From NCBI GenBank assembly GCA_017478515.1, contig JAFVDH010000005.1, forward strand, positions 32,975 through 96,974: a stretch of DNA of 64,000 nucleotides, in the 5' to 3' direction. Shown piece by piece: positions 53,519-62,233 of this stretch. The stretch is from a bacterium (lineage in GTDB: Bacteria; Cyanobacteriota; Vampirovibrionia; Gastranaerophilales; Gastranaerophilaceae). Under the pieces are notes generated by a model. The model worked only from the letters and a program-made list of their open reading frames with translations, searched no databases and had not been told where the DNA came from. Within the stretch, counting starts at the first letter, position 1. Each line of letters begins with the position of its first letter. The position numbers were made by a program, and so were the translations under genes.

Positions 53519-54911
53519 TAAAATTAAAGAAGACTTAGTAATAAAAGATATTGTAAAATATTCTCCGAACATTGAATTGTACTGCGTCGGAGGAATTGTC
53601 AGAGATATATACTTAGGCAAAGAAAACTTTGATAAAGATTTAATCGTAAATGGTATTGATGCAAAAGATTACGCTCTAATGCTTTCACAAAAGCTTGATG
53701 CCGTATTTATTCCTCTTGACGAAGTTAATAAAATATATCGACTTGTTCTGAAAGATAAAAAAACATTTATTGATATAACAAATGTTTTAAATAATTCTAT
53801 TGAACAAGATTTAAAACGCAGGGACTTTACAATAAATTCTATAGCCGTTGATTTGCGAACATTTGAGCTTATAGACATAAACAACGGCCTAAAAGATTTA
53901 AAAAATAAAAAAATAAGAATGATAGAAGAGAAAAATTTTAAAGATGACCCCTTAAGACTTTTAAGAGCCTACAGGTTTCAAGCCGTAACAGGTTTTGACG
54001 TTAACAGCAAAACTGAACATACAATAAAAAAATATATCGAATTAATAAATAATCCGTCAAAAGAGCGAATAAATTACGAACTTATGAAACTTTTTGACGG
54101 AGATTACACGGTGAAAGCACTTTTAAGTATGGAGAAATCAGGACTTTTATACGAAATTTTACCGATATATCTTGATGTAAAAAAAGTTCCGCCAAATACG
54201 CACCATCACCTTGACTTGCTGCATCACTTAATAGAAACAGTAAATCAAATTCAAAATTTTTATAAAATTTCAAAACCGGAAGTCAAAAACCACCTTAACA
54301 AAATAGATTTTGGAGGATTTTCAAGACTTGCCCACCTAAAACTTGCAGGATTTATGCACGATATCGGAAAATATTCCTGCTGGACAATAGAAGAAGATAC
54401 AGGACGCCACAGATTTATAAAACACGATGACATTGGTGCAAAAATGGCAGTTCCGATTTTAAGAGGATTGAAATTTTCTAAAAAGCAAACGGAATATATT
54501 TCAAAAATGATTAAACACCATATATATCCGTCGCACGTGATTTCAAGCGAAATTGTTACCGATAAAATAAAAATGCGTTACATAAGAAAAATGGAAAACG
54601 ACGTTATCGATAACATAATTCTCGCAATGTCAGACAGAATGTCTGCAAGAGGCAAAGCCGTTACCGAAGAAATGGTAAAAGATAATATTTCCGGTCTTAC
54701 AAACCTTTTGAATTTTTATCTTGAAATAAAAGACACGCTTGAACCCCTGCCAAAACTTTTGGACGGAGAAGAAATTATGGAAATACTAAATTTAAAACCG
54801 TCAAAAGAACTTGGCAACGTAATAAAGCAGCTCAAAGAAGCACAACTGAACGGAGATGTAAATACGAAAGAAGACGCTGTCAAATATATCAAATCTATGC
54901 AGAAAGTGTAA
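53499..54911 (+). CDS. cca: CCA tRNA nucleotidyltransferase / poly(A) polymerase family with HD domain
   Basis: Adds or repairs the 3'-CCA of tRNAs. The 470-residue class II nucleotidyltransferase has the catalytic GGIVRDIYLGKENFDKDLIV (GG..DxD) near 30-50, RRDFTINSIAVDL near 108, the RNA-binding LLRAYRFQA segment, and a C-terminal HD phosphohydrolase domain with HHHLDLLHHLIE and GFMHDIGKYS. A poly(A) polymerase role cannot be excluded from sequence. It overlaps rsmE by 20 bases and its 3' end overlaps the convergent SNF2 gene by 17 bases. Confidence 0.88.
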   Translation: MKTRIFDKIKEDLVIKDIVKYSPNIELYCVGGIVRDIYLGKENFDKDLIVNGIDAKDYALMLSQKLDAVFIPLDEVNKIYRLVLKDKKTFIDITNVLNNSIEQDLKRRDFTINSIAVDLRTFELIDINNGLKDLKNKKIRMIEEKNFKDDPLRLLRAYRFQAVTGFDVNSKTEHTIKKYIELINNPSKERINYELMKLFDGDYTVKALLSMEKSGLLYEILPIYLDVKKVPPNTHHHLDLLHHLIETVNQIQNFYKISKPEVKNHLNKIDFGGFSRLAHLKLAGFMHDIGKYSCWTIEEDTGRHRFIKHDDIGAKMAVPILRGLKFSKKQTEYISKMIKHHIYPSHVISSEIVTDKIKMRYIRKMENDVIDNIILAMSDRMSARGKAVTEEMVKDNISGLTNLLNFYLEIKDTLEPLPKLLDGEEIMEILNLKPSKELGNVIKQLKEAQLNGDVNTKEDAVKYIKSMQKV

Positions 54912-57876
54912 AGATTTCGTAAATTTCGTCGTCCGAAAGTTCTGTAATAATTTTTTCGCCCTCGTAAACAGCCAAATCAGCAAGTTCTTTTTTAGACTTC
55001 AACATTTCGTCAATCTTTTCTTCAAAAGTACCGAGCGTAATCATTCTGTGAACAAGAACATTTTTATCCTGACCGATACGGTAAGTTCTGTCTGTCGCTT
55101 GTTCTTCAACGGCAGGATTCCACCATAAATCGTAGTGAATTACGTTCGTTGCACTTGTTAAGTTCAACCCTGTACCACCGGCTTTTAGAGATAATATCAT
55201 AACCGCAGCTTCAGGGTCAGTCTGGAATTTTTCTATTAATTGTTCTCTTTGGTTAACATTTAAAGAACCATGGAAAAATAACGGCGTGCTGTTACATTCT
55301 TCTTCAATAACTTTGCATAAAATATCGCCCATTTCCTTGTACTGAGTAAATATAAGCGTTTTTTCTCCACGGTCAAGAATTGATTGAACAGTATCAATAC
55401 ATTTTTCCATTTTTCCTGACAAATCTTTGCCCATTTCACCGGCTTTCAAGAACTGATACGGATGGTTACAGATTTGTTTTAGAGCAGTAATAAGCTTGAA
55501 GATATTACCTCTTCTGTTAACACCTGTAAATCCGCTGATTTTTTCCATCATTTCGTTTAATGTTTTTTCGTATAATACCGCTTGAGGTTTTGATAAGTAG
55601 CAGTATTCGTTTAGAACCATCTTTTCAGGTAAATCGGTAATAACGTTCTTGTCTGTTTTCAAACGTCTTAACACAAACGGAGATACTGATAATTTAAGCT
55701 TTGTAGCCCTTGTAGTTTCTTTAAATCTTTCAATAGGAATAGCATAGCTCTTTTGGAATTCTTTTAAAGAGCCTAAATATCCCGGATTTATAAAATCGAA
55801 AATAGACCACAATTCAGTCAATCTGTTTTCAACAGGAGTACCTGTCATAGCTATTTTTGTAGCAGATTTTAAAGACTTGATAGCAACAGTTTGAGCAGTA
55901 TCAGGATTTTTGATGTTTTGAGCCTCGTCAACAATAAGCATAGACCACTCATGTTTTTTCAATTCTTCAACATCAATACGCATAATAGCATACGTAGTCA
56001 TTATTATATCAAAATTTGTATCAAGCTTACGTTCACCGCCATGATATGTCGCAGCTTTAAGACTCGGTGCAAAAAGCTGTAATTCTTTCATCCAGTTACC
56101 CATTAATGTAGTCGGGCATACGACCAAGACAGGTTTTGTTAATTTATTTTCTTCTTTTAATTTAAGAATTAAACTTATAACCTGAATAGTTTTACCCAAC
56201 CCCATATCATCAGCCATACAGCAGCCAAAACCTTTTGAAACATTTGTCCACAACCATTTTAAACCTGTTTGCTGATATGGTCTCAATTCGCCTTTCAATT
56301 CCGCAGGAGGTGTTACTTCTATAGGTTTTGTAAAATCTTTCAGTATATTTGCAAAAGCCTCATCATAATCAAATTCATATTGACCCAATTGTCCTGACAT
56401 TGAGGCATGTATTAGTTCCATTCTAGTCATTTTTGCAGGATTTGCTTTTGCTATTTGCTCAAGATACTTCTTACTTTCGTCCTTATCAATTAATACGTAA
56501 TTATCTTTATATTTGATAAGCCCATCCGATTTTTCAACAAGTTCGTTAAATTCTTCTAAAGAAATTTTGTCATTTCCGATGACAATCTCATATTTAAAGT
56601 CAAGAATATCAGACAATGAGATTTTAGAAGAGCTTGTTGTATTAAACAAATCAGCCAAGTCTTTAGAACGCTCTGTTTTAACTTTTGCGTTTATAGATGC
56701 ACGAGGAATAATAACATTTACAAGTTCATCAGGTAAAATAACCTCTATTTGTGCCTTTTGAAGATAGTACGCAGTTTGGGTTATTATTTTATAAACACCT
56801 TTTAAGTCTAACGTTAAGGATAACTTTTCTTCATCTTCAAAAAGAGTTTCCAATTCAGGCATATATCTGTTTGCATAATTCAATTGTTTTTCCACAATTT
56901 TTGCAATATCAGAAGAATTGGCATCAAATACGGTTTCTTTTACGTATAAGTCGTCTAAAAGAACTGATTCATCAGTTTTTCTGTTCTTAATATGAATTTT
57001 TAATTCAAAATTATCACCATCAGTTTTTGAAATTTTAAAGAACGGTATAACATCGTATTTACCTAAATACAACTCATCAAACCATTGAGCAAAATTCTCA
57101 GCCAAATTTTGACCTTTCAGCATACATTTTTGCTCTAAATCTTTTAATAAATAATGACCTGACTTAACATCCTTAAATCTGTATGCTTTGATGGATAAAA
57201 ATTTATAAAGCACGTAATTTAAGTAATTATGGATAAAATCAGACACAAAATTCTTTGGTCTTTCACCTTTTATAAATAAATTTTCAGGCATATTTTCTTC
57301 CAAAATATTAATAATTCTGGCAAGCTGGTGAGTAGAAATAATTGGTTCATAAACAATTCTGAACATATTTTTAGCTTTATTAATTTTAACAGTCGGAATA
57401 AAATACAAACGCTCAATCATTTTCATAACGAATTGAGTCAATCTGTTAAAGTAAATAAAGCTTCTTGAAACAGCATCAAAATCAATAACAGAGCCAAATC
57501 CTCCAAAATAATCCAAAACAAGGTCAAGAGGCATAATATAACCGACTTTATCTCCAACGACTTTTGAAGAAAATCTAAACATTGAACCTTTCGATTTTAA
57601 ATAAAATTGGAAATTATTTGTAGGTGTTACAAAAAACTGTAAATTACCGTTTTCGTTTATCAAATAAAAATCGGTATTTCTCACAGGTTGATTAGGAGAT
57701 AAAAATACATCCTTAAATTCATCCTCAACTATTTGATAAATCATGCTCAAAGTATAACGAAAATCTTTATTTTTAAACCCCTCGGGATTTTCGCTCAAAT
57801 TGTAGAATAATTCATCAACATTATTCTTTTTAAATGATAATTCTATATCCAATTGTGGTGATTCAAGTACAGACAT
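54895..57876 (-). CDS. SNF2/Rad54-family DNA translocase (helicase)
   Basis: A 993-residue ATP-dependent translocase. The N-terminal half (about 1-510) has no catalytic motif I recognise. The SNF2 core follows: Walker A DDMGLGKTIQVISLIL near 555, ATYHGGERKL, VDEAQNIKNP, TGTPVENRLTELWSIFDF, and the C-terminal helicase lobe with TLIFTQYKEMGD, LKAGGTGLNLTSATNVIHYD and QATDRTYRIGQ. Bacterial members (HepA-like) remodel nucleoprotein or recycle RNA polymerase, and some sit in defence systems; here the neighbours are housekeeping. AGAGGA precedes the ATG. Confidence 0.88.
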   Translation of the reverse strand: MSVLESPQLDIELSFKKNNVDELFYNLSENPEGFKNKDFRYTLSMIYQIVEDEFKDVFLSPNQPVRNTDFYLINENGNLQFFVTPTNNFQFYLKSKGSMFRFSSKVVGDKVGYIMPLDLVLDYFGGFGSVIDFDAVSRSFIYFNRLTQFVMKMIERLYFIPTVKINKAKNMFRIVYEPIISTHQLARIINILEENMPENLFIKGERPKNFVSDFIHNYLNYVLYKFLSIKAYRFKDVKSGHYLLKDLEQKCMLKGQNLAENFAQWFDELYLGKYDVIPFFKISKTDGDNFELKIHIKNRKTDESVLLDDLYVKETVFDANSSDIAKIVEKQLNYANRYMPELETLFEDEEKLSLTLDLKGVYKIITQTAYYLQKAQIEVILPDELVNVIIPRASINAKVKTERSKDLADLFNTTSSSKISLSDILDFKYEIVIGNDKISLEEFNELVEKSDGLIKYKDNYVLIDKDESKKYLEQIAKANPAKMTRMELIHASMSGQLGQYEFDYDEAFANILKDFTKPIEVTPPAELKGELRPYQQTGLKWLWTNVSKGFGCCMADDMGLGKTIQVISLILKLKEENKLTKPVLVVCPTTLMGNWMKELQLFAPSLKAATYHGGERKLDTNFDIIMTTYAIMRIDVEELKKHEWSMLIVDEAQNIKNPDTAQTVAIKSLKSATKIAMTGTPVENRLTELWSIFDFINPGYLGSLKEFQKSYAIPIERFKETTRATKLKLSVSPFVLRRLKTDKNVITDLPEKMVLNEYCYLSKPQAVLYEKTLNEMMEKISGFTGVNRRGNIFKLITALKQICNHPYQFLKAGEMGKDLSGKMEKCIDTVQSILDRGEKTLIFTQYKEMGDILCKVIEEECNSTPLFFHGSLNVNQREQLIEKFQTDPEAAVMILSLKAGGTGLNLTSATNVIHYDLWWNPAVEEQATDRTYRIGQDKNVLVHRMITLGTFEEKIDEMLKSKKELADLAVYEGEKIITELSDDEIYEIFTLSA

Positions 57877-57898
57877 TTAATCCTCTTTTCCAAAAATA

Positions 57899-59431
57899 TT
57901 AATCAACAATCATAGAGCCGCAAGACATTTCTTTCGGAATATCAATATTCAATAATTGAAGAACAGTAGGTGCAACATTACAAAGAGCCCCATCCTTGCG
58001 TAATTTGTAATTTTTATCCGAATTAATAAGAACAAACGGAACAAGGTTTGTAGTATGAGCGGTATGAGGCTTATGAGTTTCGTGGTTTACCATAGTTTCC
58101 GCATTACCATGGTCAGCAGTTAAAATCATCGTTATACCGTATTTTTTGCATTTTTCAGCAATTTTACCTACACACTCATCAACCACTTTACAAGCCTTTG
58201 TTGCAGCCTCTACAACACCGGTATGACCTACCATGTCAGGATTTGCAAAATTCACAAGAATAAATCCGTATTTGTCATCCTCAATTGCATTTAAAACATT
58301 TTCACATACTTCATAGGCACTCATTTCCGGCTGCATATCGTATGTAGCAACCTTTGGTGACGGAACAAGAACTCTTGTTTCATGAGCATTCGGCTCTTCT
58401 AAACCTCCGTTAAAGAAAAATGTTACGTGAGCATATTTTTCAGTTTCTGCGGTTCTAAATTGATTAACGCCATTTGCTTCTAACACATCGCCCAAAATAT
58501 TTTCCATTTTAGTTTTTTCAAATGCAACAGGGAATGTGAAAGTTTCATCATATTTCGTAAAAGTCACATAGTACAAATTTTTTCTTACAGCTTTTCTTTC
58601 AAAACCATCAAAATTCTCAAAGTTTATTGCTTTAGAAATTTCTCTTGCTCTATCAGGTCTGTAATTAAAGAAAATTATTGCATCATTATCATTTATTCTT
58701 GTTTCTTCGCCACCGCAAGCGATGGGTTTAACAAATTCATCGGTTACTTCCTGTTCATAAGATTTTTTAACACCATCTATTGCAGAGTCAGCCTTATTAC
58801 CATCACCTAAAAGTAGACAATTATAGCCCTCTTCAACTCTTTCCCAGCGGTTATCTCTGTCCATTATCCAATATCTTCCGATAACAGAGGCAATTTTAGG
58901 AAGATTATATTTTTTAAGTTCATCTTCAACAATTTGTAAATAAGTACACGCACTTGCAGGCGGTGTATCACGCCCATCTAAAAACGCATGAACATAAACT
59001 TTTTCCAAACCGTTATCGGCAGCCATTTTTATAAGTGCCAAAAGGTGGTCTAATGATGAATGAACGCCCCCAGTTGAAACAAGCCCGTATAAATGCAGTG
59101 AAGAATTATTTTTCTTTACATGCTCAACAGCGTTCATAAATTTTTCGTTTTTAAAAAACGAACCGTCTTTTATAGCGTTGTTAATTTTGCTCAAATCTTG
59201 ATATACAATTCTACCTGCACCCAAGTTCAAGTGTCCTACTTCGCTGTTACCCATTTGTCCTGCAGGAAGCCCCACGTATTCACCATCAGCATGGATTGTT
59301 GTAAATAGTTCTTCTTTTTCTAATCTTTGTACATTTACTTCTTTTGATAATTTTACGGCATTAGTTTCATCATCTTGATTATCTATTCCCCAGCCGTCCA
59401 TTATACATAATAAAACTCTTTTATTATTCAT
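57899..59431 (-). CDS. gpmI: 2,3-bisphosphoglycerate-independent phosphoglycerate mutase
   Basis: Interconverts 3- and 2-phosphoglycerate in glycolysis, using two Mn ions. The 510-residue protein has LCIMDGWGID, the phospho-Ser motif QMGNSEVGHLNLGAGR, LDGRDTPPASA, FFNYRPDRAREI, NFANPDMVGHTG and TADHGNAETM, so all metal and Ser ligands are present. A frame extends upstream to ATG 59500, but AAGGTGAGG lies just before ATG 59431, so the shorter protein is chosen. It begins 107 bases after mtaB on the same strand. Confidence 0.95.
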   Translation of the reverse strand: MNNKRVLLCIMDGWGIDNQDDETNAVKLSKEVNVQRLEKEELFTTIHADGEYVGLPAGQMGNSEVGHLNLGAGRIVYQDLSKINNAIKDGSFFKNEKFMNAVEHVKKNNSSLHLYGLVSTGGVHSSLDHLLALIKMAADNGLEKVYVHAFLDGRDTPPASACTYLQIVEDELKKYNLPKIASVIGRYWIMDRDNRWERVEEGYNCLLLGDGNKADSAIDGVKKSYEQEVTDEFVKPIACGGEETRINDNDAIIFFNYRPDRAREISKAINFENFDGFERKAVRKNLYYVTFTKYDETFTFPVAFEKTKMENILGDVLEANGVNQFRTAETEKYAHVTFFFNGGLEEPNAHETRVLVPSPKVATYDMQPEMSAYEVCENVLNAIEDDKYGFILVNFANPDMVGHTGVVEAATKACKVVDECVGKIAEKCKKYGITMILTADHGNAETMVNHETHKPHTAHTTNLVPFVLINSDKNYKLRKDGALCNVAPTVLQLLNIDIPKEMSCGSMIVD

Positions 59432-59537
59432 ATCCTCACCTTTTTCTTCTAACTTAGTGTAATAATCTTTCAAATATCCCCGATATTTTAGCAAAGACAT
59501 AATTTGTTTTCAAGAAAGGATACTATTAATTAAACTT

Positions 59538-60833
59538 TTATTTTACAATTTCGCCGTACAACATATCTTTTTCTTTTGATAACTCTGTTATTTTGACGTT
59601 TTGAACAGTGTTTAACAATGAACTGTCTGCGTTATTTTTGATAATTACTTTTAAATAATTTTCACTGACACCCTTTAAAACCCCCGTGTGTTTATCCATA
59701 TGCTTTTCTATCAGTACAGAATGAATTGTATTTATGTTTTTTCTCAAAAAAGTTTTAAATTTTATATTTGAAATCTGTTTAATAACATTTGCCCTGTATT
59801 CCTTTATCTCTTCAGAAACATGACCACTCATTTTTTCTGCCTGAGTCCCCTTTCTGATGGAATACGGAAATGTATGGATTTGAGATAAAGCAGATTTTCT
59901 TAAATTTTCAACAGTAATGGCAAAATCTTCATCAGTTTCACCCGCAAAACCCGCTATAATATCACTTCCGATAAACGGAAGATTAAATTTAGAATTTATG
60001 TGTTCAATCTGCTCCAAATAGTGTTCAACAGTATAAAATCTGTTCATACGTCTTAATGTATCATTACATGCAGATTGTAAAGACAGGTGAAAATGAGGAC
60101 AGAATTTTTTCGAAGATGATAAAAAGTCCAATATTTCATCATCTATTTCAAGAGGATTAAGAGAACCAAATCTTATCCTTTCAACAGGAGAATTCTCTTC
60201 TAAAAATTTTAACAAATCAAAAAACGTTTCGCCAATATCTTTACCCCACTGTCCAATATGAATTCCTGTAAGAATAATCTCCTTAAAAGAATGAGAATAA
60301 AGTTCATTTATCTGATTTAAAATAAAATCTTTATAAGCACTTCTGCTCTTTCCTCTTGCAAAGGGTATAACACAATAAGAACATCGGTTATCGCACCCAT
60401 CTTGAATTTTAACACATGCCCGTGTTTTTGTCGTATCAAACAAAAGCGTATCATTAAAATGCTCCTGAACCATAATGTTTCCTACGGCGAATTTAGTCTC
60501 AGAATTCAAAAATTGTGCAATATTTAATTTTTCATCATTACCTATAACAAAATCAATAAACTCATTATTCAGTAAATTTTCTTTTTCAACTTGAGCAATA
60601 CAACCTGTTAAAACAGTTTTTATATTAGGATTGGTATGTTTAACATTACGTAATATATAAAAAGCCTTATTATCAGTTTTTTGAGTTACAGTACAAGAGT
60701 TAAGAATAAAATAATCAGCCATAGCCGTATCGTCGGTACTAACAAAACCATTATCAATAAGAGACTGAGAAATAACAGCCCCTTCATACTGATTTGCCTT
60801 ACAGCCCATAGATTTTAAAACAAAAGTTTTCAT
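59538..60833 (-). CDS. mtaB: tRNA (t6A37) methylthiotransferase MtaB
   Basis: Converts t6A to ms2t6A at position 37 of ANN-decoding tRNAs. The 431-residue methylthiotransferase has the N-terminal UPF0004 domain (SMGCKANQYEG, ILNSCTVT, VLTGCIAQ supplying the three auxiliary-cluster cysteines), the radical SAM motif QDGCDNRCSYCVIP (CxxxCxxC) near 148-156, and a C-terminal TRAM domain (about 370-428). A TATAAT lies six bases before the ATG with no Shine-Dalgarno, so the mRNA is probably leaderless. Confidence 0.94.
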   Translation of the reverse strand: MKTFVLKSMGCKANQYEGAVISQSLIDNGFVSTDDTAMADYFILNSCTVTQKTDNKAFYILRNVKHTNPNIKTVLTGCIAQVEKENLLNNEFIDFVIGNDEKLNIAQFLNSETKFAVGNIMVQEHFNDTLLFDTTKTRACVKIQDGCDNRCSYCVIPFARGKSRSAYKDFILNQINELYSHSFKEIILTGIHIGQWGKDIGETFFDLLKFLEENSPVERIRFGSLNPLEIDDEILDFLSSSKKFCPHFHLSLQSACNDTLRRMNRFYTVEHYLEQIEHINSKFNLPFIGSDIIAGFAGETDEDFAITVENLRKSALSQIHTFPYSIRKGTQAEKMSGHVSEEIKEYRANVIKQISNIKFKTFLRKNINTIHSVLIEKHMDKHTGVLKGVSENYLKVIIKNNADSSLLNTVQNVKITELSKEKDMLYGEIVK

Positions 60834-60839
60834 ATATAA

Positions 60840-60845
60840 ATTATA
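60840..60845 (-). promoter_or_regulatory. -10 box of mtaB (leaderless)
   Basis: A perfect TATAAT on the minus strand, six bases before the mtaB ATG at 60833, with no Shine-Dalgarno. Confidence 0.6.
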
Positions 60846-60884
60846 GATAAAAAAAATAAGATTTAAAATAAATTAAAATATTTG

Positions 60885-60913
60885 TTGACAATAATTTTTT
60901 TTTTAGATATATT
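60885..60913 (+). promoter_or_regulatory. tRNA-Val promoter
   Basis: TTGACA (60885-60890), an exact 17-nt spacer and TATATT (60908-60913). Transcription would start near 60920 and cover the broken tRNA copy and then the intact tRNA-Val. Confidence 0.75.
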
Positions 60914-60929
60914 AAACATATAGACATGC

Positions 60930-60997
60930 GGGCGTTTAGCTCAGTTGCCAAGTGAGGTAGAACCGAACGTTAGTTCAATTAAGGCTCTACCAACTGA
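60930..60997 (+). pseudogene. broken tRNA-Val duplicate with inverted D-arm copy
   Basis: Positions 60930-60947 repeat the first 18 bases of the tRNA-Val gene (GGGCGTTTAGCTCAGTTG). The rest of the tRNA is missing. At 60984-60997 GCTCTACCAACTGA is the exact reverse complement of the intact tRNA's D-arm (61030-61043). The segment can fold on itself or pair with the downstream tRNA. No complete cloverleaf is possible, so this is a degenerate copy or a leader structure. Confidence 0.6.
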
Positions 60998-61018
60998 AAA
61001 AATTTAATAGTACGGTGT

Positions 61019-61094
61019 GGGCGTTTAGCTCAGTTGGTAGAGCGCTTCCCTTACAAGGAAGATGTCGGGAGTTCGAGCCTCTCAACGCCCACCA
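61019..61094 (+). tRNA. tRNA-Val (anticodon UAC)
   Basis: A complete 76-base cloverleaf: acceptor arms GGGCGTT (61019-61025) and AACGCCC (61084-61090), D-arm GCTC...GAGC, anticodon stem CTTCC/GGAAG with loop CTTACAA and anticodon TAC at 61052-61054, a T-arm with GTTCGAG, and an encoded 3' ACCA (61091-61094). It reads GUA and related Val codons. A terminator follows two bases later. Confidence 0.96.
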
Positions 61095-61095
61095 G

Positions 61096-61130
61096 TTAAA
61101 AAAGAGGCTTTTTAAAAGCCTCTTTTTTAA
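61096..61130 (+). terminator. rho-independent terminator of tRNA-Val
   Basis: TTAAAAAAGAGGCTTTT (61096-61112) and AAAAGCCTCTTTTTTAA (61114-61130) form a 17-bp stem with a U-run, immediately after the tRNA. Confidence 0.93.
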
Positions 61131-61141
61131 TTTTGTGTGTG

Positions 61142-61190
61142 AGGGATTTTGACATAATATATCCCAAGTTTGACATAAAAGTCGGAAGTT
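61142..61190. promoter_or_regulatory. direct repeats TTTGACATAA upstream of ogt (candidate operator)
   Basis: TTTGACATAA occurs at 61148-61157 and 61169-61178, exactly 21 bp apart. CGGAAGTT occurs at 61183-61190 and again at 61218-61225. A closely similar 50-bp block (63612-63660) lies upstream of the deoxyinosine glycosylase gene, with the same 21-bp phasing. Confidence 0.4.
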
Positions 61191-61230
61191 AGGTCAAAAA
61201 CTAATTATATTACCCCTCGGAAGTTTGTTG

Positions 61231-61236
61231 TAAAAT
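61231..61236 (+). promoter_or_regulatory. -10 box of ogt (leaderless)
   Basis: TAAAAT ends six bases before ATG 61243; no Shine-Dalgarno lies between them. Confidence 0.5.
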
Positions 61237-61242
61237 TTGTAT

Positions 61243-61698
61243 ATGGAAAAATCATATTATGAATCCCCTATTGGTATATTAGAAATAATCTGTGAAAACA
61301 ATAAACTTGTTTCGCTAAAGTTAGTCGATTGTTGTGAAAAATCAAATATTGAAACGGCTTTTATAAAAGATATAAAAAACCAAATAAATGAATACTTTTC
61401 TGGAAAAAGAAAGGTTTTTGATATAAAAATTAATCCTACCGGAACTGACTTTCAAAAATTGGTATGGAAAGAACTTTAAAATGTTTCTTATGGTAAAACA
61501 AAAAATTATTCTGAAATTGCGGATGCAATCGGAAATAAAAAGGCACAAAGAGCAGTCGGTTCTGCGTGCAATAAAAATCCGATAATGATTATTATACCTT
61601 GTCATAGAGTTGTTTCAAAAAACAATAATTTGGGCGGATATGCTTATGGCAGCAAAATAAAACAAAAATTGCTTAATATAGAAAACAGTATTATATAG
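61243..61698 (+). pseudogene. ogt: methylated-DNA-[protein]-cysteine S-methyltransferase, interrupted by a stop codon
   Basis: Repairs O6-alkylguanine by transferring the alkyl group to its own Cys. The frame runs from ATG 61243 (or TTG 61237) to TAG 61698 and would encode about 151 residues, normal for Ogt. It is broken by one in-frame TAA at 61477-61479, where family members read on (VWKEL, stop, NVSYGKTKNYSEIA). After the stop the HTH (KKAQRAVGSACNKNP) and active site IIPCHRVV with the acceptor Cys are intact. A single CAA-to-TAA change would explain it, so this is recent inactivation or a sequence error. The 3' end overlaps bcp by eight bases. Confidence 0.82.
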
Positions 61699-62140
61699 CG
61701 TTTAAATATTCAATTACTTCATCCACATGACATTTGACTTTTACTTTACGCCATTCTTTTTCAATTTTGCCATTTTTATCTAAGATAAATGTTGAGCGTT
61801 CTATACCCATATATTTTCTGCCATACATTGATTTTTCTTTCCAAACCTCGAATTTTTCTGCAAGTTTGTACTCAATGTCTGACAGTAAAATAAAATTCAA
61901 ACTCTGTTTTTCTTTAAAAGATTTATGACTTTTTATGTTGTCAGGACTGACACCTATTACTGTTGCATAGTTTGTTAAACGGTTTATGTTATCTCTGAAA
62001 TCGCAAGCTTCTTGAGTACAACCGGATGTGTTGTCTTTTGGATAAAAATACAAAATCACCCTTTGTCCTTTAAAATTACTTAATGAATATCCTTTTTCAT
62101 TTCCGTCTGCATCAAGACCTTGTAAATTAATACCGCTCAT
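61691..62140 (-). CDS. bcp: thiol peroxidase, Bcp/PrxQ family peroxiredoxin
   Basis: Thioredoxin-dependent reduction of peroxides. The 149-residue protein has YFYPKDNTSGCTQEACDFRD with peroxidatic Cys41 and resolving Cys46 (the alpha-helical C-x4-C type), VIGVSPDNIKSHKSFKEK, LLSDIEYKLAEKFEV and the ERSTFILDKNGKI strand. The ATG is preceded by AAGGAG. The gene is convergent with the broken ogt and divergent from the photolyase. It gives an anaerobe protection from oxygen exposure. Confidence 0.94.
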   Translation of the reverse strand: MSGINLQGLDADGNEKGYSLSNFKGQRVILYFYPKDNTSGCTQEACDFRDNINRLTNYATVIGVSPDNIKSHKSFKEKQSLNFILLSDIEYKLAEKFEVWKEKSMYGRKYMGIERSTFILDKNGKIEKEWRKVKVKCHVDEVIEYLNAI

Positions 62141-62221
62141 ATATATCTCCTTTTTTCTTAAGATAACATAAATCTTTTAAAAAATAATAGTTTAGCGGAT
62201 TAAATTTTTTGTTGATTAAAT

Positions 62222-62227
62222 TAAAAT
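62222..62227 (+). promoter_or_regulatory. -10 box of the photolyase gene (leaderless)
   Basis: TAAAAT lies six bases before the ATG at 62234; no Shine-Dalgarno is present. Confidence 0.45.
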
Positions 62228-62233
62228 TTCAAA

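Noticed and set aside
54895..57876. Phage-defence system built on the SNF2 helicase
   Set aside because: The neighbours are cca, gpmI and mtaB, with no nuclease, methylase or other defence partner.
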